A stretch of 64,000 nucleotides of DNA from Boswellia sacra (taxonomy: Eukaryota > Streptophyta > Magnoliopsida > Sapindales > Burseraceae), in contig SNVD02004916.1 of NCBI GenBank assembly GCA_013180625.2, positions 148,523 to 212,522 of the forward strand, read 5' to 3'. This document shows positions 45,091 to 57,138 of the stretch, one piece after another. A program made the position numbers and the translations under genes. The first letter of the stretch is position 1. Each line of letters opens with the position of its first letter. The notes below the pieces were generated by a model. That model worked only from the letters and a program-made list of their open reading frames with translations, was not told where the DNA came from and made no database searches.

Positions 45091-46439
45091 CAAAAAAACT
45101 ATAACTGCAGCTGTCATGGATGAAATCATGGCTATGGTATCCGTGACAATAAATGCTTTGAAACTTGGTTTGTTAACAAGAATTGCCATGTCCTTGTCCA
45201 CACCATCACTTTTGAAACCCCTTGGAATGGTGAAACCTGCGATGAATGTAAATGTGGCTATCAGTGTATTCATCACTGAAAGAGTTTGAGCCATTTCTTT
45301 GCCTTTCCTACCGTCGTCTTTATTTTCATTCCAAAAAAGCTCGTGTTCTAGGATGTCTTCTGGGTACAAAGGTTGGTCTGCATAAGCCGTCCTCAATTAT
45401 GTGTTGTAATGCACAAGCACACTAGTAGCTTTACTGGAAACAAATAAATTTTTATGCAAGTCTAAGAAGTTTGTAGAAATATTTCATAGTGTAACAACGT
45501 CTAATAACTTTTATAAAAAATTTAGTACTATCCTGACCTAATTTGTTGTTATTTAAAATGTTACATGTGGTAGTTTGTATGAATTTATTTATTTTTGACA
45601 TGCTTAAATTTTTATCTAACATGTACTTTTGCCTATAAGCATCTCACTCGAGGTCATCCCTACTGTCTCTCAACACTTGATTAGATTTACAGTTAAAGAG
45701 TTAATGAACACCTCTCTCCTTCTAATAGTATACAATTTAATTATTAAACATAATGTCCCTTTTGGATATCCCTTTCTTTAGGCTTGGACTTCTCAACAAT
45801 TTCTAAAGCAGTGTTCTTGTTTCGGTTCAAGGCCCTGATATTCACCTTGACATTTCTCGAGAAAATATAGACCACATCACATGGGAAGTTCCTAGCAGCT
45901 AGATGCAAAGGGGAGTTCCCACCCTTATCAGGCGAGTTGATCAAGTTCTCCATCTCAGGCAACTTATTTAGAATAAAGAAGACTATATCTACAAAACCAT
46001 ATTCAGCCACAACATGTTGGATGTTTAATTTGCTCATTCTTATCCAGCGCCTCGATGGCATCGGGGTTACGTTTAAGCAGCGGTTTTAATACATTTATTT
46101 GGCCATTCTTTGCAGCCAACTGAAGAGACGTTTGCTCATTCTTGTCAGTTTGAACCACTAGTGTTTTATTCACCTCTGTCAAGCATGTACCATTTTAACA
46201 TGACCGGAGTCTCCTGCGTAATAAAGGGGATTCCTTTTATTTTCGTCTACCTTAGTGACATGTTCAATTCTCACCTTCAATTTCATCTCCATTATCTCTG
46301 AATTTATCTATAAAGCAACGAGGAATTAATTGATTAGTTCCACTAGCTCACATTTAAATTTGTATCTCATACCACTCCATATATAATTTACAACAACGAA
46401 TCTAGGAAGATTTTAATAAAATATGTAGAAAACAAAGTT

Positions 46440-46960
46440 GCGTCGAGCATAGCTAGTCACCATATTCTTTGTTGGGAATTCGAACCTCCCCAAAATATCA
46501 TAGAGAGTAAATCCAAATTTACCCCAACATCCCCCTTCATAGAAATGTCAAGATATAAGAAAAATGCACAAATTAACGAATAAACACAATCACCGCAACA
46601 CAAATAGTTTACATGGTTCACCTGCATAAGACTACATCTACAAACCATCAGAGACAAGAGAATTTTTATTATACAATAAATTGTTACAACATATAAAATT
46701 TTACCACTCTTTCAATGACCCATCCCATATTTCCAATACACCCACAATTTACCCAAACACCTGCACTCACACCTCCTAGAGAGAAATTTTAACCACCTCA
46801 TCATAGAGAAATTTACCTAGAGCCACATACTTGAACAATGTATTGAATACTCACATCTCTTCTTATTTTGATTGCCAAGAGATGTTCACACAAAATGGGA
46901 TACTTACCCAGCACGTGAGGCTTGCTACTTATAGGAGAATATCCCAGCCATTCTAGCCTT
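46440..46960. mobile_element. probable LTR-type insertion in an ankyrin-gene intron
   Basis: The text (GGAATTCGAACCTCCCC, TTTACATGGTTCACCTGCA, ACCTCCTAGAGAGAAATTTTA, GGCTTGCTACTTATAGGAGA) has the make-up of a plant copia LTR read in reverse, including a TATA-like ACTTATAGGA. I could not fix its ends or a target duplication. Confidence 0.45.
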
Positions 46961-47699
46961 TAAGAGCCATATGTGAATAGTAAGAGTCACATGCCTTCCA
47001 TATAATTTTATTAGCCACATTTCTCAACAAATCTTGCCTTATAACTGCACTGTGTAGAGGCGTCAATGTGTTGGGTCCTTCATAGTCAAGGGAAGAGTTG
47101 TTTTTGCTTATAATAGAACTTACGATAGAAGTTAACCTTGCATCAATTGCAATAGAGAGTAGTGGCGGCTGCTTTTCATAACCATCGGATCCACAAAGTT
47201 CATTCTTATCTATCTTTTCTATCAAATATTGTGCGATGTGCCCATCACCATTACTAATAACATTAGGGAGAGGTGTGTTACCTTCTTTATCTTTTGACTT
47301 AAGCAGCAACTTTTGCTTTTCCATTTTTTCCTTTTTCAATAAAGAAAAGGGGCTGGAAAACTGCCAGCCTAGGCGGCAATACGCAATGAAGTCTCATCCT
47401 TCATGTTGGGCTGGTCGAGTAAGGAAGGTTCAATCTCCTTTATGGAGTCCATCACGGGCCAGAAGTTTCGGACTCTCGCAGGTACATGAAGGATTTTGTT
47501 AACTAATTTGGGACTTGTTCCTTTGAACAAATCTCCATCTTTGCTTTCGAATTCTTTAAATTTTCTTAGATTGCGACATCGTATTACCTTAACCAATTCT
47601 TGATCCATAGGTATGGTCATGGTCGACTCGCTGTGCCAAGAAATTTTAATGGTGAGCCTAGCGATTAAACTGTTAGTGTTCATAACAAGAAGAAAATAT

Positions 47700-48546
47700 T
47701 TATTAAAAGTTACTTATAATCAACATATAATTATGATTTTTATTTTCCTTTTACGCCTTAGCTCCTGAGATTAGCATACTCTAAATTAATTTTTTAAAGT
47801 TTTCACCAATAATTCAAAGAAAAAGGCTTAAACTCGGTTTACGTACACAAAAATTTAGATAGTATATCACCTCGTTAATTTACAAACAAAACACAAAGTT
47901 CAAATTAATAAAGCGTAGCCTTAGTAGTTTTGAGTAAACTTAGAGTGAATGCAGCTGGGAAAATCTACGTGGTGCTCCACCTTCATTGGAAAAGCATAAA
48001 TTGACGGAAATGCGAAGAAGAGACAGGCATTACCTCTTCGCAGAGTCCACTGAAACATGAGCAGCAGTGGAGTGTTCCGACTAATCATCTATTTCTTAAT
48101 CAACAAACTATAAATAAGTGTTTAAAAGGCCACTGTTTGAGACAGTAGTTGGGTGGATACAAGGCATTTGTCTTGTGTTATAATATACGGACATATCATC
48201 GAAGTGAAGGCTACTGGAGGCAAGGGTGGAGGCCGTGAGGGAGAAAAGCAAGCAAACAAAGAAATTATGTTAGTGAAAGGAAGGGAAGTAGAGAGAGCAT
48301 GTGAGAGAAAGAATTCTTTTTGTTTTGGCCAGTTGGGCTCTTCAATTATGTGTTAACTACGAGGGTGAATGTTTCTATTTATCGAACAATGGGAAGAAAT
48401 ATCTTCGTCATAGCACCACAAGATGAAGCCAAGTGTATAATTATAGGGATCCAAGAGATGTGATAAAATGATAATTTGACATATGCTAAAAAATATCTAC
48501 TTTTACAACATTGCTCTATAATCCAAATTTTATATATTAAAATTTA
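47700..48546. other. upstream flank of the ankyrin pseudogene
   Basis: AT-rich to mixed. 48190-48320 is purine-rich (GGAGGCAAGGGTGGAGG, GAGAGAAAG), which opens a frame of no recognisable family. Otherwise nothing seen. Confidence 0.4.
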
Positions 48547-48721
48547 AGGTGTGTTTTTTTATAAATTTAGTGTTTTTATTTTTAATTGAATTTAGGAATA
48601 TGTGGTTGATTTTGAATTATTTTAAATTTTGAAAAGAATATGTGGTTGAGATTGAATGTAAATTACATTAAAAAATGTGTAGCACAAAAAACAGGATTTT
48701 GATTCATAAAAGAACAGAGCC
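48547..48721. mobile_element. 175-bp MITE, copy 2
   Basis: Same length and orientation as 40955-41129 and strongly similar along its length (TATGTGGTTGATTTT, GAATATGTGGTTGAGATTGA, TTTTGATTCATAAAAGAACA). The left terminus is decayed (AGGTGTGTTTTTTTATAAAT). TA flanks on both sides. Confidence 0.8.
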
Positions 48722-49069
48722 TAAAAATCTTCTTAATGTTGATGGAGGTTGGAGTTTGGTGTTATGTTTTTTGATTTTTTAGCTATTTAAAGATAAGGAT
48801 ATATATTTCAGTAATAGTTGGGACATGCATCTTTGTGACCACTTTGCAATTTTTGGATCATATTCAATTATTGGACTGACGGTGGATGAATAAGCTAAAG
48901 GCAGTTGCTTGCAAATCAGGTCACATTAAATGGAGGCCTCACTACACAATAGTATGGATAAAGAAATAAATTGAGGGCAAAAATTGGTTTGGTTCCTTAT
49001 GTCTTGTCCAATATGAGCAGTAGATATTTACACTAACATTATCTGTACGTAGACTGTATGTGTTGATAA
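48722..49069. other. spacer without features
   Basis: Mixed-composition spacer between the MITE and the hAT element. Nothing seen. Confidence 0.4.
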
Positions 49070-51138
49070 TTAAGCAATAGGCTTGGAATCAGGGCGAGGC
49101 GGGTACGGGGCAGCAAGTATCCAGCCCCACCCCGCTGCCCCTTTTTTTTGCCCCGTCCCGTTGCCCCTTTACGGGGCGGGGCAAAAAAATTTTGAACAGA
49201 TCTATACCCGTCCCGCCACTGTTTATATTTTACAATCACAACCTTATAATCTTTATATTTTTCAACTTCATCCCATGTAATATTTATATCTTTACAAATA
49301 ACTCCCTTATCAATTTCTCATCATATCATTTATAACTATTATCATTTTTAACAATCATAAAAATAATAAATCTTCAAACTAAAATCAAAATGGTTGTATA
49401 TTACCATTTAATTTTATTAGTAATAATGTTACATACTCCATTAGAAATAATTTTAAAAGTTTATTATTGCTTGTAAACTAGTTAATTGATAATTTTTACG
49501 ATAATTGATAATACAATTAAATAATTTTTCAATGGCATGTTGATTTAATTTCAATATAATAATAGTAATAATATGATTGGTATATACCAATTAATTAATA
49601 TTATAAATATTTATGAAATATTAATAATTTAATAAATTGATTTAAATTACGATAAATCATATATTTAAAGTTATAAAATTATTTTTATCATATTTCTATT
49701 TACATATTTAGAAAATAATATATTGATTATATTAAAGAAATACATTTTTAAAATAATCTTGTTAATATTGTAATATTTTAATTAGTACTTAATAATCTAT
49801 ATCAAGATTGTATATTTTATGCAAATTTAATTACTATAAAATACAAATATTTAATTACCATTTGATTTTATTAGTAATAATGTTACTTACTTTATTAGAA
49901 ATAATATTAAAAGTGTATTATTCTTGTAAACGAGTTAATTAACACTTTTTTAAATAGTTGATAATACAATTAAATAATTTTTAATAGTATGTTGATTTAA
50001 TTTTAATCCAATAATAGTATTAATATGATTTGTATATACTAATTAATTAACATTATATGTATTTATGAAACATTAATAACTTAATTAATTAATTTAAATT
50101 AAGAATTTACGATAAATCATATATTTAAGGTTATAAGATTATTTTTATCCTATTTTTATTTACATATTTAGAAAATAATATATTGATTATATTAAAGATA
50201 TACATTTTTAAAATAATCTTATTAATATTACAATAATTTAATTAGTACTTAGTAATCTATATCAAGATTGTATATATTATACAAATTTAATTATTATAAA
50301 ATACAAATATTTAATTACCATTAATTGTCATTTGATTATATTAGTAATAATATTACACACTTTATTAGAAATAATGTTAGAAGTGTATTATTGATTGTAA
50401 ATTAGTTAATTGACAATTTTTCAAATAGTTGATAATACAATTAAATAAATTTTCAATAACATGTTGATTTAGTTTTAATCTAATAATAGCAATAATAATA
50501 TTGGCATATACCAATTAATTAACATTATATATTTATGAAACATTAATAATTTAATTAATTAATTTAAATTACAATAAATCATATATTTAAGGTTTTAAGA
50601 TTATTTTTATCATATTTCTATTTACATATTTAGAAAATAATATATTGATTATATCAAATATATAGATTTTAAAAATAATCTTGTTAATATTACAATAATT
50701 TAATTAGTACTTAATAATCTATATCAAGATTGTATATATTATACAAATTCAATTACTATAAATTACAAATATTTTATTTTGTCATAATAATATGACTAAA
50801 TTGATGTTAATATACTAAAAGATGTTAATTATTAATTAAAATGTAATTTTTATTAAAGTATTTTATATTTGTAAAATTATTAAGAATTTATATATAGGAA
50901 AATTTAACACATATAACCTAAAAAATTACTTAACAGTCCTAAACTTTAAAAATTTTATAAATACACCATTAGACCTTGCGGGGCGGGGCGGGGCGGGTCT
51001 ACGGGTCCAAGCGACTGGACCTGGACCCGAACCCGCCCCGGCCGGGGCAAAAAATTTCTGCCCCAAACCCGCCCCGTTGGTCCAGGTCCGGCCAGGTCTT
51101 TGGTGGGTCCAGGGCAAATGCCCAAGCCTATTAAGCAA
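49070..51138. mobile_element. hAT-type element with AT-rich tandem core (element 49078-51130)
   Basis: Perfect 8-bp duplication TTAAGCAA (49070-49077, 51131-51138) and termini TAGGCTTGG on both ends. The outer ~130 bp on each side is strikingly G/C-rich (GGGGCGGGGC, CCCGCCCCG). The core of almost 1.8 kb is about as AT-rich as DNA can be and is composed mainly of three ~455-470-bp direct repeats. No transposase. Confidence 0.9.
49400..50780. repeat. three tandem ~460-bp AT-rich units in the hAT core
   Basis: The marker TTAGTAATAATGTTAC (or TATTAC) recurs at about 49418, 49871 and 50341. Each is followed by the same series of blocks (TGTTGATTTA, ACCAATTAATTAA, TAAATCATATATTTAAGGTT, AGAAAATAATATATTGATTA, ATATCAAGATTGTATAT). 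Confidence 0.85.
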
Positions 51139-52230
51139 GCACCAACTAAATTATGATTTTTTTTTTTTAAGATGAAAAAACCAACATAAGGGCCCCAAGT
51201 AGATACTACAATAAAGTAATGGAAGGCATATGCTTGTATGCTTCTAACGTCTGTCCAAGTCCAACATTAATTACCTAGATATAATTTCATAAGCACTATC
51301 TAGAGCAGTGTTTATATTTAAGCAAACATCAGTTCTTTTATATATAACTTAAAAGAAAAGTTGAATATCTTTGTTGAAACGGGATTTTATACTATCCAAT
51401 CGGAGAGGGTCCAATCAAATCAAGGGCTCAGGAGGGTCCAAATTCTGTCAAATTAGACAAAATTTTTATGTAAAAATCAATATACAATAAATATAAGAGT
51501 AGTTTTATTCAATCTCTATTTTTACTAGATTAGCCCTCGTCTCTTATTTAATGAGGGTATAATTATAATTTAGATAATCTTTTATCAAAACTCAAATTTA
51601 ATTCTAAATATATTAATGCTAAGCTTTAATTAATTATTGTTTAAATTTTAATTAAATTGTTATTCAAGCTTAATAATCTTAATGACATTCGATTTTTTTG
51701 CAATATTTTTACAACGGTTGAATTTCTTAAATTTAAACAATGCTATCAATGATACATAAAAAAAAATTAATGATTTTAATTGAATTTTCCAAATTCATAT
51801 CGAATAAATAATCAATCGAATATTTCTTAATTTTGGTGTTGAGAGAGAAAACAAATTTTACGTGCTTGGTTGGAATTTAAAGAGAAAAATAGATAAATAG
51901 ATTTTAATTAGAGAGAACACAAAAACTGAAAAGATAGAGAGATAATGAAGTTAATGTAAGAGGAATATAATATTATTTTTTGGAGAGAAAAGAGAGATAA
52001 CGAAGTTTTTGTTTAGTCCATCCACCAATATTTATTATCTTATTTATTATATTTTTATTACAATTTTCTTTTTATTTAATTTTGAGGTGAGAGTTAATGA
52101 GATGAGAAGTGGGTGCTAAATAGAACTACTCTAAATATAATACAACATGCAATAACAAAGTAAGTGATGCTATTTGCACCCTATCTATCAACAAAATAGT
52201 TCCAATCCCTTAGTTTTGAGAGGATATAAG
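51139..52230. other. AT-rich intergenic region
   Basis: No gene seen. 51410-51450 has a duplicated GAGGGTCCAA. 51900-52020 has a repeated GAGAGAGATAA(T/C)GAAGTT unit. Confidence 0.4.
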
Positions 52231-53154
52231 GGAAAATTGAAAAAATAGACAAAATTATAGGCCTTAAATGAAATTGAGACACATCCTGAAAAATTTTAAT
52301 GCCATAAACACTTTCTTGAAAAGATGACTAAAATGTTCTTTGAAACTCAAACTTAAAAGAAAAAAAAAAAGACGCGCTTCGTCGTGACGAATAAGACACT
52401 CGACATGTCGAGTAATGTCGGATGCTTCAATCAACACTCGCCATCATCGTCAGTGTTCACTGGACACTAGAAATAATGTGTCAAGTCTTATCGGATGCAC
52501 AGATAGATACTTGACATAACGTGTCGAGTCTTCGAAAATACCTTGATGGCGAGTGTCGGTCTGTGCATCCGCCAGGACTCGACACGTTATATCGAGTGTC
52601 GGTTCGTGCATCTGACAAGACTCGACAAGTTATATCTAGTATCGACTGAACACCAATAATGATGGCGAGTGTCAGTTGAAGCATCTGACATGACTCGACA
52701 TGTCGAGTATCCTCTTCTTCATGACAAAACGTGTCAGTTTTCACTATTTTTACACACATCAAACCAAAAAATCAATCAAATAATACTTCTTTTAGCCTTA
52801 CAAACACAGAATAAATACAAAATACGAGCCCAAATTCAAGTCCCAAAATTTAAAATCCCTAAAATCTATCATAAATCCCCAAACATAGGATAAGTTTCTC
52901 GTTACTCTTGCTGCATTTTGGACTACGTTTTTGACGATGTCGAGGGGTATTGGAAGCTGGACAATAACAGACGGTTATGAAAATAGGAAGAGGTAAGTGA
53001 AGAAAAAAGGAAAATAAAAAGTTTAGGAATAAATTAAATTTCAAAGGGTATTTTAGTCATTTTTTGAAGAAAGTGTCTATGGCATGAAAATTTTTCAGGA
53101 TGTGTCTAAATTTCATTTAAGGCCCCTAAAAGTGTCTATTTTTTCAATTTTTCC
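52231..53154. mobile_element. 924-bp non-autonomous relative of the 20-kb MULE
   Basis: Its ends GGAAAATTGAAAAAATAGAC and GGAAAAATTGAAAAAATAG (reverse complement of the right end) and the following ~110 bp match the outer TIR of the 19-39 kb element (ACACATCCTGAAAAATTTT, ACACTTTCTTGA). Inside, 52390-52710 is a dense array of ACTCGACA/TCGAGTGTC motifs on both strands, and 52720-52900 resembles the Ulp1-gene upstream region at 27370-27590. No coding sequence. I could not find a clear 9-bp target duplication, so the flanks may have decayed. Confidence 0.82.
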
Positions 53155-53356
53155 TAATTATAAACGTAAATAAATAGTTAAGAAAGATAATCTCCTTTCT
53201 ATTTGCACCCCATCATCGATCATTTTTAAGGAATGATTTTTCCCGGTCAAGTGACGGATACGATACTCTGTTGATTTTAAAGTCGATTTTTTAGTTCCCT
53301 AAAAACTGTTGCTCACCTTGCATCCATTTTCTTTTCTTCTCTTTCATTTTCTTCAC

Positions 53357-53894
53357 ATGGATACCATTCTCTCAAAATTGCACAAACATTTACCCTCTCT
53401 TCCTCAAAATGATTTGCTTAAAATTTACAAAGCTCATAGAGAAAGACTAAGGATGTTGATGTGCGAGGGTATTCTTACTGATGTAAGATGGTTAATTGAA
53501 GCCAAGGTTCGATTTTCTTGTGAATTTTCAGATAATCTTGTTTCTCACATGCCAGGTATGGGAAAAAACTCTTACGCCAAAAAGCGAAGAGCGAAAAGGT
53601 TACAAGTTTGCAATAAATATGCAAGATGGACTTGTAACCAGCGTTGTCGCTCTTTGGGATATTTGTCTAATAATCGAGAGGATAATCAAGAATAGACTAA
53701 GTGGGGAGTCTTTGGATGATATCCGAATCTCTCTTGAGACGCATTCTTGTGGACTTGTGTAACGTGAAATTTTTAAATTGTGGACACAATTCCGAGATAA
53801 GCAGGAACGCTATAGTCTTGGGAATCTGACTCAAAACGATCATTTTAGCCAGTTTATAAGAAAACTGGATGGGAAGCATATCCCCAACTCATAG
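53357..53894 (+). pseudogene. unrecognised interrupted reading frame
   Basis: From a Met at 53357 the frame reads MDTILSKLHKHLPSLPQNDL and continues with charged, protein-like composition to about 53570. Similar quality then continues in the next frame (INMQDGLVTSVVALWDICL), crosses a TAA at 53760 and remains open (REIFKLWTQFRDKQERY) to TAG at 53892. The pattern suggests one old coding sequence with one frameshift and one stop. I do not recognise the family. It sits upstream of the LOG pseudogene but nothing links the two. Confidence 0.4.
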
Positions 53895-54212
53895 AAGGTG
53901 TTTAAGCCATTTATGGACGTAAAACCAAAGGAAGATATGGGCCACAATCATAACTATCTGTACATATGCATGCGTGCCATCATTTTTTAATTTTAATGCC
54001 TCGTAGCTGCCATTTTTGAATTTGTATCTTTTGTTTGACTTATGGTGTCTTATTTCATCATCTTTTTTTGAATCTCTATGCATTATTGTCAAAATTTTCA
54101 ACAAACAACTGAGCTACCTATATAGATATCATCATTAGCATACCTTTGTGCACTCCATAAATACCATATCTCTTGTTCTCTTCTTCACACATAGTTAGAG
54201 AGTTGCATAGAC

Positions 54213-54560
54213 ATGGAAGGAATTTCAAAACGTCGAATCCAAAGGATATGTGTATTCAGTGGATCTCGACCGGGTAAAAGTGAAGAGTTGGTCGAGGTAG
54301 CAAATTATCTTGGTAGGCTACGGGCTGAAAGAAAGATTCATATGGTTTATGGGGGAGGTAGCCTCGGGTTAATGGGTTGTGTGTCAACAGCTGCACATGT
54401 AGGAGGCAATCAAGTTTTTTGTAGAAAGCATCGTTGAAAAAATGGTTGGGAAAGAGTTACAGGTCTCCTCTATGCATGAATGCATGGCATATATGCTTAT
54501 CAATTCAGATGCCTTTATTGCTTTACCGTGTTTCTTTTGTACTCTTGAAGGTTGTTAGCC
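54213..54560 (+). pseudogene. LOG-type cytokinin riboside 5'-monophosphate phosphoribohydrolase pseudogene
   Basis: LOG enzymes release active cytokinin bases from the nucleotides. The start (RRIQRICVFSGSRPGKSEEL) and MVYGGGSLGLMGCVSTAAH match the Rossmann N-terminus. After GGNQVF a frame change and a small deletion remove the GVIPK region. The text then resumes with VGKELQVSSMHECMAYML and DAFIALP. The catalytic PGGxGTxxE motif has become PCFFCTLEG and is followed at once by stops, so the active site is destroyed. LOG genes normally have several introns; this copy is continuous across the positions visible, which suggests a retrocopy (inference). Decayed downstream sequence may run to about 54780. 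Confidence 0.85.
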
Positions 54561-54789
54561 TTAATAAATATTAGAACCGATATGGCTTCGTTCTAATAAG
54601 CCCCATAGTCATGTGTCGACTGAGCATAAAAAGAAGGTTTGTTGATATCTTGATTGAAGGGTACATGAGTCATTAAAAAAAATTGGTTGAGAGTTTATTT
54701 ATTTGGATAAAATCAATGAGAGTGCAATAATGACCACCTTGGATGTAAAATTCTATAAATCACTTCTAAATAATAACGCCTTAATTGCT

Positions 54790-55274
54790 AAGAACTAGCA
54801 ATAAGCTAGTTGGAGGGTATGATGAACACTTAAATATGTATGTTAATAAGAGTTTAGTTTATCATATTATATTAATAATGTCATTAAATTCCTCAACTTA
54901 AGTATATTTGTAGCCTTTGCATCTTTAGAATTAACTTTCTCTTAATTTTGGTTTTGTTACAGGTTTGGTAAAATGGGCATAACTTTCTATTTATAGATTA
55001 GGATGGTGCAAATCTTAACATTTTGAAAAGCTGATTAAATTATCTACAAGCTTGTATTTCACAAGCATCATCAAATTGGGGCTTTTAGTGGACCGAAAAT
55101 GGGCTTGAAGTGAACCCATCTGCAGATTCAGCCCAGCTTGACCATGCCTCAGTATTTTGATCATATCTCTCAAAATATGTACCCAAATCATATAAATCAA
55201 GATGTTCTAGAAAGCTGAGAGAAATATCTACGACTTTCATGAAGACATATGATTAAAATTCTCAATAATTCAAT
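54790..55274. other. AT-rich spacer, partly LTR-like
   Basis: 55075-55260 (GGACCGAAAATGGGCTTGAAG, TTTGATCATATCTCTCAAAATA) resembles plant LTR sequence but has no defined ends. No gene. Confidence 0.35.
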
Positions 55275-55362
55275 GTCAAAATCGGTGGTCAAAGCTAGTT
55301 TACCTAATTACCCCAATTGTCAAAGCTAGTTTACCTAATTACCCCAATTGTCAAAATCGGTG
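55275..55362. repeat. nested direct duplications at the broken edge of copia 2
   Basis: GTCAAAATCGGTG occurs at 55275-55287 and 55350-55362. Between them a 31-bp unit (GTCAAAGCTAGTTTACC...) is present twice in tandem (55288-55318, 55319-55349). LTR homology starts at 55359, overlapping by GGTG. Confidence 0.9.
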
Positions 55363-57138
55363 AATTGGGTTTTTATTTATAAAAAAGGATTTAGAAAACT
55401 TTTCTTGAAAGATCAAAATTATTTAAATCTTTTTTTAAGAACAAAGGTGAAGAAGATGAAAATAGAATGCAATCAAGAGAATGGCAATAAAGAACAATCA
55501 CAAGTGCAAATAAATGTAAAGAGGAAAGGATAGAGAGAGTGCAAACTCAATTTACGTGGTTCGGCAAACCTTGCCTACGTCCACGGGCTCCTAGCTCCAT
55601 GAGCTAAGCTTTCCACTAAGTTGTAGAAATCTTTACAACTTGCTTGGTGAACAACCTCACCAAGACTTTTTCCTTCAACCCTTGATAACACCACACCAAG
55701 AGTTCTTCTTGATGAACAACCTCACCAAGGTAACTTGCTTCAACTCTTGATAACACCACACCAAGAGTTCTTCTTGATGAACAACCTCACCAAGGCAACT
55801 TTCTTCAACTCTTTATAACACCACACCAAGAGTTCTTCTTGATGAACAACCTCACCAAGACAACTTTCCTCAACTCTTGATAACACCACACCAAGAGTTC
55901 TTCTTGATGAACAACCTCACCAAGGAAAGAGTTCTCTCAAGGATAACTTTTATCCTTTGTAAGAAGATCTCTCTCTCACCACAATACAAGAACAAAGAAA
56001 ATTTTTTACAACAAAAGTACAACTCTCTTCAAAGAGTGGATACAGAATATTAAAGCTCTCTAGACTTGATATTTCTCTTGTTTTTTGCTTAATATGTGCT
56101 TGTTGAATGAATGGGAGAAGGGCTCCTTTTATAGGCAAATGAGATGAACTTGATCAAGTGAAGACACCAACTCCAAAGTTTCTACCCACCATAAAAACCG
56201 TAATCTTGTCTGACATTTTTGTCAATTTTCCATTTGAAATTTGAAAATATACAAAACATAAAAGATCTGCACATTTGAAAAAGCTTTCCAACGCATCAAG
56301 AACCAAGTCATTTGGATATCTGTATCTCAAGATATGGCCAAAACACCATTCGGTGCTCATGTGACTTGATTTTTCCTCCATGTGTCAGTCCACCGACTTG
56401 AATGATAATTCTGTCAGCCTTCCGTTTGAATTTTGAATTTCTTCAAAACATAAAAGATCTTCATATTTGAATAAGCTTTCCAAAACATTAAGAATTCAAG
56501 ATTTGGATATCTCTATCTTAAGATATGGCTAAAACACCATCGCGTGCTCATGTGAGTTGATTTTCTTCTCTGTGTCAGTCCACCGAATTGCATGTCAATT
56601 ATGTCAGCCTTCCATTTGAAATTTGAATTTCTTCAAAAAATATGAAATGTGCCCATTAAGTCATCTTTCTAATGCCACAAGAATCAAGTCATTTTGATTT
56701 TTCTAGCTCAAGATATGTCCAAAGGAGTATTCGGTGCTCATGTCAGCTGCTTCCATTTGTCTTCAAACTTGCATGATGATTTGGACAACCTTGCACTTGA
56801 AATTTGAATTTCATTAAAACATATGAAATGTTATAAATTGAGTAGCTTTCCAAAGGCTCAAGAATCACGTCATTTGGATATTTGTAGAGAAATATATGAC
56901 CAATTGATAAACATTGCTCATGTGTCACATTCCTTGAGTCAAACCTTGTTCTTAAACTTTGGTGCCTTTACATGTAGTCTTCTCCTTAGCTTCAACACTT
57001 CATTTTAATAAGCCTCTTCTTGATTTTAAAATTATTTCAATGATCTTACTCTTGCACAGAAATAAACATGTTAGTAAATCTCAATTAATCAATGTGTATT
57101 GTTATCATCAAAATTATCATGTAGCCTTAGGGCTACCA
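55359..57138 (-). repeat. copia 2, 3' LTR (truncated)
   Basis: Starts TGGTAGCCC (57138; usual start TGTTAGCCC) and stops at CCCAATTCACC, lacking the final ~32 bp ending GGGTCAACA. Contains the ~65-bp array (about 55640-55940), a TATA box at 56126-56135 and the degenerate 190-bp repeats. Confidence 0.93.

Larger units (their letters stand above)
44154..47683 (-). pseudogene. ankyrin-repeat PGG-domain protein (ACD6/ITN1-like) pseudogene
   Basis: Members of this family are plant membrane proteins with cytoplasmic ankyrin repeats and a C-terminal PGG domain with several helices, acting in defence or stress signalling. The N-terminus (47683-47369) runs into ankyrin repeats at 47339-46953 (DKEGNTPLPNVISNGDGHIAQYLI, LTPLHSAVI). 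More repeats lie at 46265-45744 (DENKRNPLYYAGDSGHVKMV, TSLQLAAKNGQINVLKPLL, GGNSPLHLAARN). The PGG domain is at 45396-45090 (LSVMNTLIATFTFIAGFTIP, FKAFIVTDTIAMISSMTAAV) and the final membrane segment at 44510-44300 (FPLAIGLTWIRLISMTLAF). It is broken by frameshifts near 47360, 46190 and 46035 and by a TRIM element (44530-45090) inside the PGG-coding region. The PGG core tripeptide reads PRG. GT-AG introns separate the blocks. Confidence 0.88.

Noticed and set aside
45077..45289. Plus-strand frame opposite the PGG exon
   Set aside because: Complement of the PGG coding region; no independent support.
49083..49280. Frames over the GC-rich hAT ends (also 50926-51138)
   Set aside because: They lie across the terminal GC-rich zone and TSD of a transposon and have low-complexity Pro/Gly/Arg content.
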